From RGIG8775 sp045660295 (GTDB taxonomy: Bacteria; Bacillota; Clostridia; Oscillospirales; CAG-272), in the NCBI GenBank assembly GCA_045660295.1, contig JAZRDN010000006.1:1-39915 (forward strand): a stretch of DNA of 39,915 bases. The letters run 5' to 3'. Under the pieces are notes generated by a model. It saw only the letters and a list, made by a program, of their open reading frames with translations, was not told where the DNA came from and did not search any database. Shown piece by piece: positions 39,642-39,915 of this stretch (within the stretch, counting starts at the first letter, position 1; each line of letters starts with the position of its first letter). Made by a program: the position numbers and the translations under genes.

Positions 39642-39714
39642 AACCCTCTCCTTATGTAATCAAAAAAGCTCGTACAGCGTCAAAATCCAACGCAAAGCAT
39701 ATCCATACATATAT

Positions 39715-39743
39715 AGAATATCACAAGTTTCGTTTTTTGTCAA
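39715..39743 (-). promoter_or_regulatory. Promoter of the CapD-like gene
   Basis: On the minus strand TTGACA (39743-39738), 17 bases, TATTCT (39720-39715). The leader is about 68 bases. Confidence 0.82.
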
Positions 39744-39789
39744 GTAAAGCGCCAAATTAGCGAATTAAATTTTAAAAAAAGTGAATTCC

Positions 39790-39870
39790 CAAAGTAAATT
39801 CCACAGTGGAATTTGAAGTGGAATTTAGTGTGGGAAAGATTTTGTGGTAGAATTTAGTCTGGGAAAAGGA
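39790..39870 (+). mobile_element. Left end of an IS30-like element with repeated GTGGAATTT motifs
   Basis: AAATTCCAC-A-GTGGAATTT (39796-39814) is a perfect inverted repeat around one base. GTGGAATTT recurs at 39818, and 39847-39866 is a near copy of 39818-39837 (both of the form GTNGAATTTAGTNTGGGAAA). Such iterated sequence between the IS end and the transposase start could hold transposase binding sites. The outer edge of the element cannot be fixed from one end. Confidence 0.5.
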
Positions 39871-39881
39871 GGTTCCAGACT

Positions 39882-39915
39882 ATGAACTACGAAAAGCGAA
39901 ACAAGCATATGACAC
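39882..39915 (+). CDS. IS30 family transposase, 5' fragment cut by the window end
   Basis: Only 11 codons are present: MNYEKRNKHMT. The start M-x-Y-E-K-R-N-K-H-M-T is characteristic of IS30-family transposases from Firmicutes, where the helix-turn-helix region follows. AAAGGAGG lies 10 bases upstream. It is cut by the end of the window, so whether the element is intact cannot be seen. Confidence 0.6.
   Translation, partial: MNYEKRNKHMT

Overview
The window looks like a piece of chromosome from an anaerobic, low-to-mid GC Gram-positive of class Clostridia, probably an uncultured gut-type lineage. The reasons are rnf genes in the clostridial order C-D-G-E-A-B, acetate kinase next to tmcAL, rubredoxin, a folT gene under a THF riboswitch, strong AGGAGG-type ribosome binding sites, and promoters of the TTGACA-17-TATAAT kind. 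Lineage below class is inference. Almost all of it is ordinary chromosomal gene content. No prophage or CRISPR array was seen, and the only clear mobile DNA is the left end of an IS30-like element at the right edge.

Layout. 1-3.2 kb (+): prmC, a Gfo/Idh/MocA oxidoreductase and an AEC-family transporter. 3.4-7.7 kb (-): a tight operon of NUDIX hydrolase, MFS transporter, GDPD phosphodiesterase and AlbA/ATPase-type protein. 7.7-8.6 kb: a small LiaF-like membrane protein, then the 26-codon stump of a flavoprotein gene cut off at a direct repeat. 8.6-11.6 kb (-): two tandem MgtC paralogues, a 95-aa unknown protein and tmcAL. 11.7-12.9 kb: ackA. 13-15.8 kb: a DUF4080-type B12/radical SAM protein, a 35-aa small ORF with its own promoter and terminator, an HD-domain protein and rubredoxin. 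15.9-18.1 kb: THF riboswitch, folT, folC. 18.3-18.7 kb: tRNA-Leu(CAG) with a duplicated 5' half. 18.7-21.4 kb: a PlsC-like acyltransferase with a zinc ribbon and a GltS-like transporter. 21.5-23.9 kb: a DUF1538 membrane protein followed by two PII-like proteins. 23.9-26.8 kb (-): trkA-trkH. 26.9-27.3 kb: tRNA-Ser(GCT) with a duplicated 3' end. 27.3-28.6 kb (-): a CLC-F-like antiporter. 28.8-37.7 kb: rnfCDGEAB, then a NusG-II protein, a Gx-transporter, a two-repeat lipoprotein and a lipoprotein ApbE. 37.7-39.6 kb (-): a CapD/PglF-type sugar-nucleotide dehydratase.

The most interesting region is 28.8-37.7 kb. A complete Rnf ferredoxin:NAD+ oxidoreductase is followed by genes resembling the parts of Gram-positive flavin-based extracellular electron transfer: EetA-like NusG-II, EetB-like Gx, a PplA-like lipoprotein and an FmnB-like ApbE. 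RnfG carries two FMN-binding domains instead of one. The lipoprotein has two repeats that end in A-G-C-T where FMN-binding domains have S-G-A-T. Together these suggest that the Rnf complex may be wired to surface flavoproteins. This is inference and needs testing.

Secondary points of interest are the DUF1538 protein (an internal duplication) paired with two different PII-like proteins, partial duplications at both tRNA loci, a perfect palindrome over the -35 box of the plsC-like gene combined with a leader terminator, and families of near-identical terminator hairpins reused along the window.
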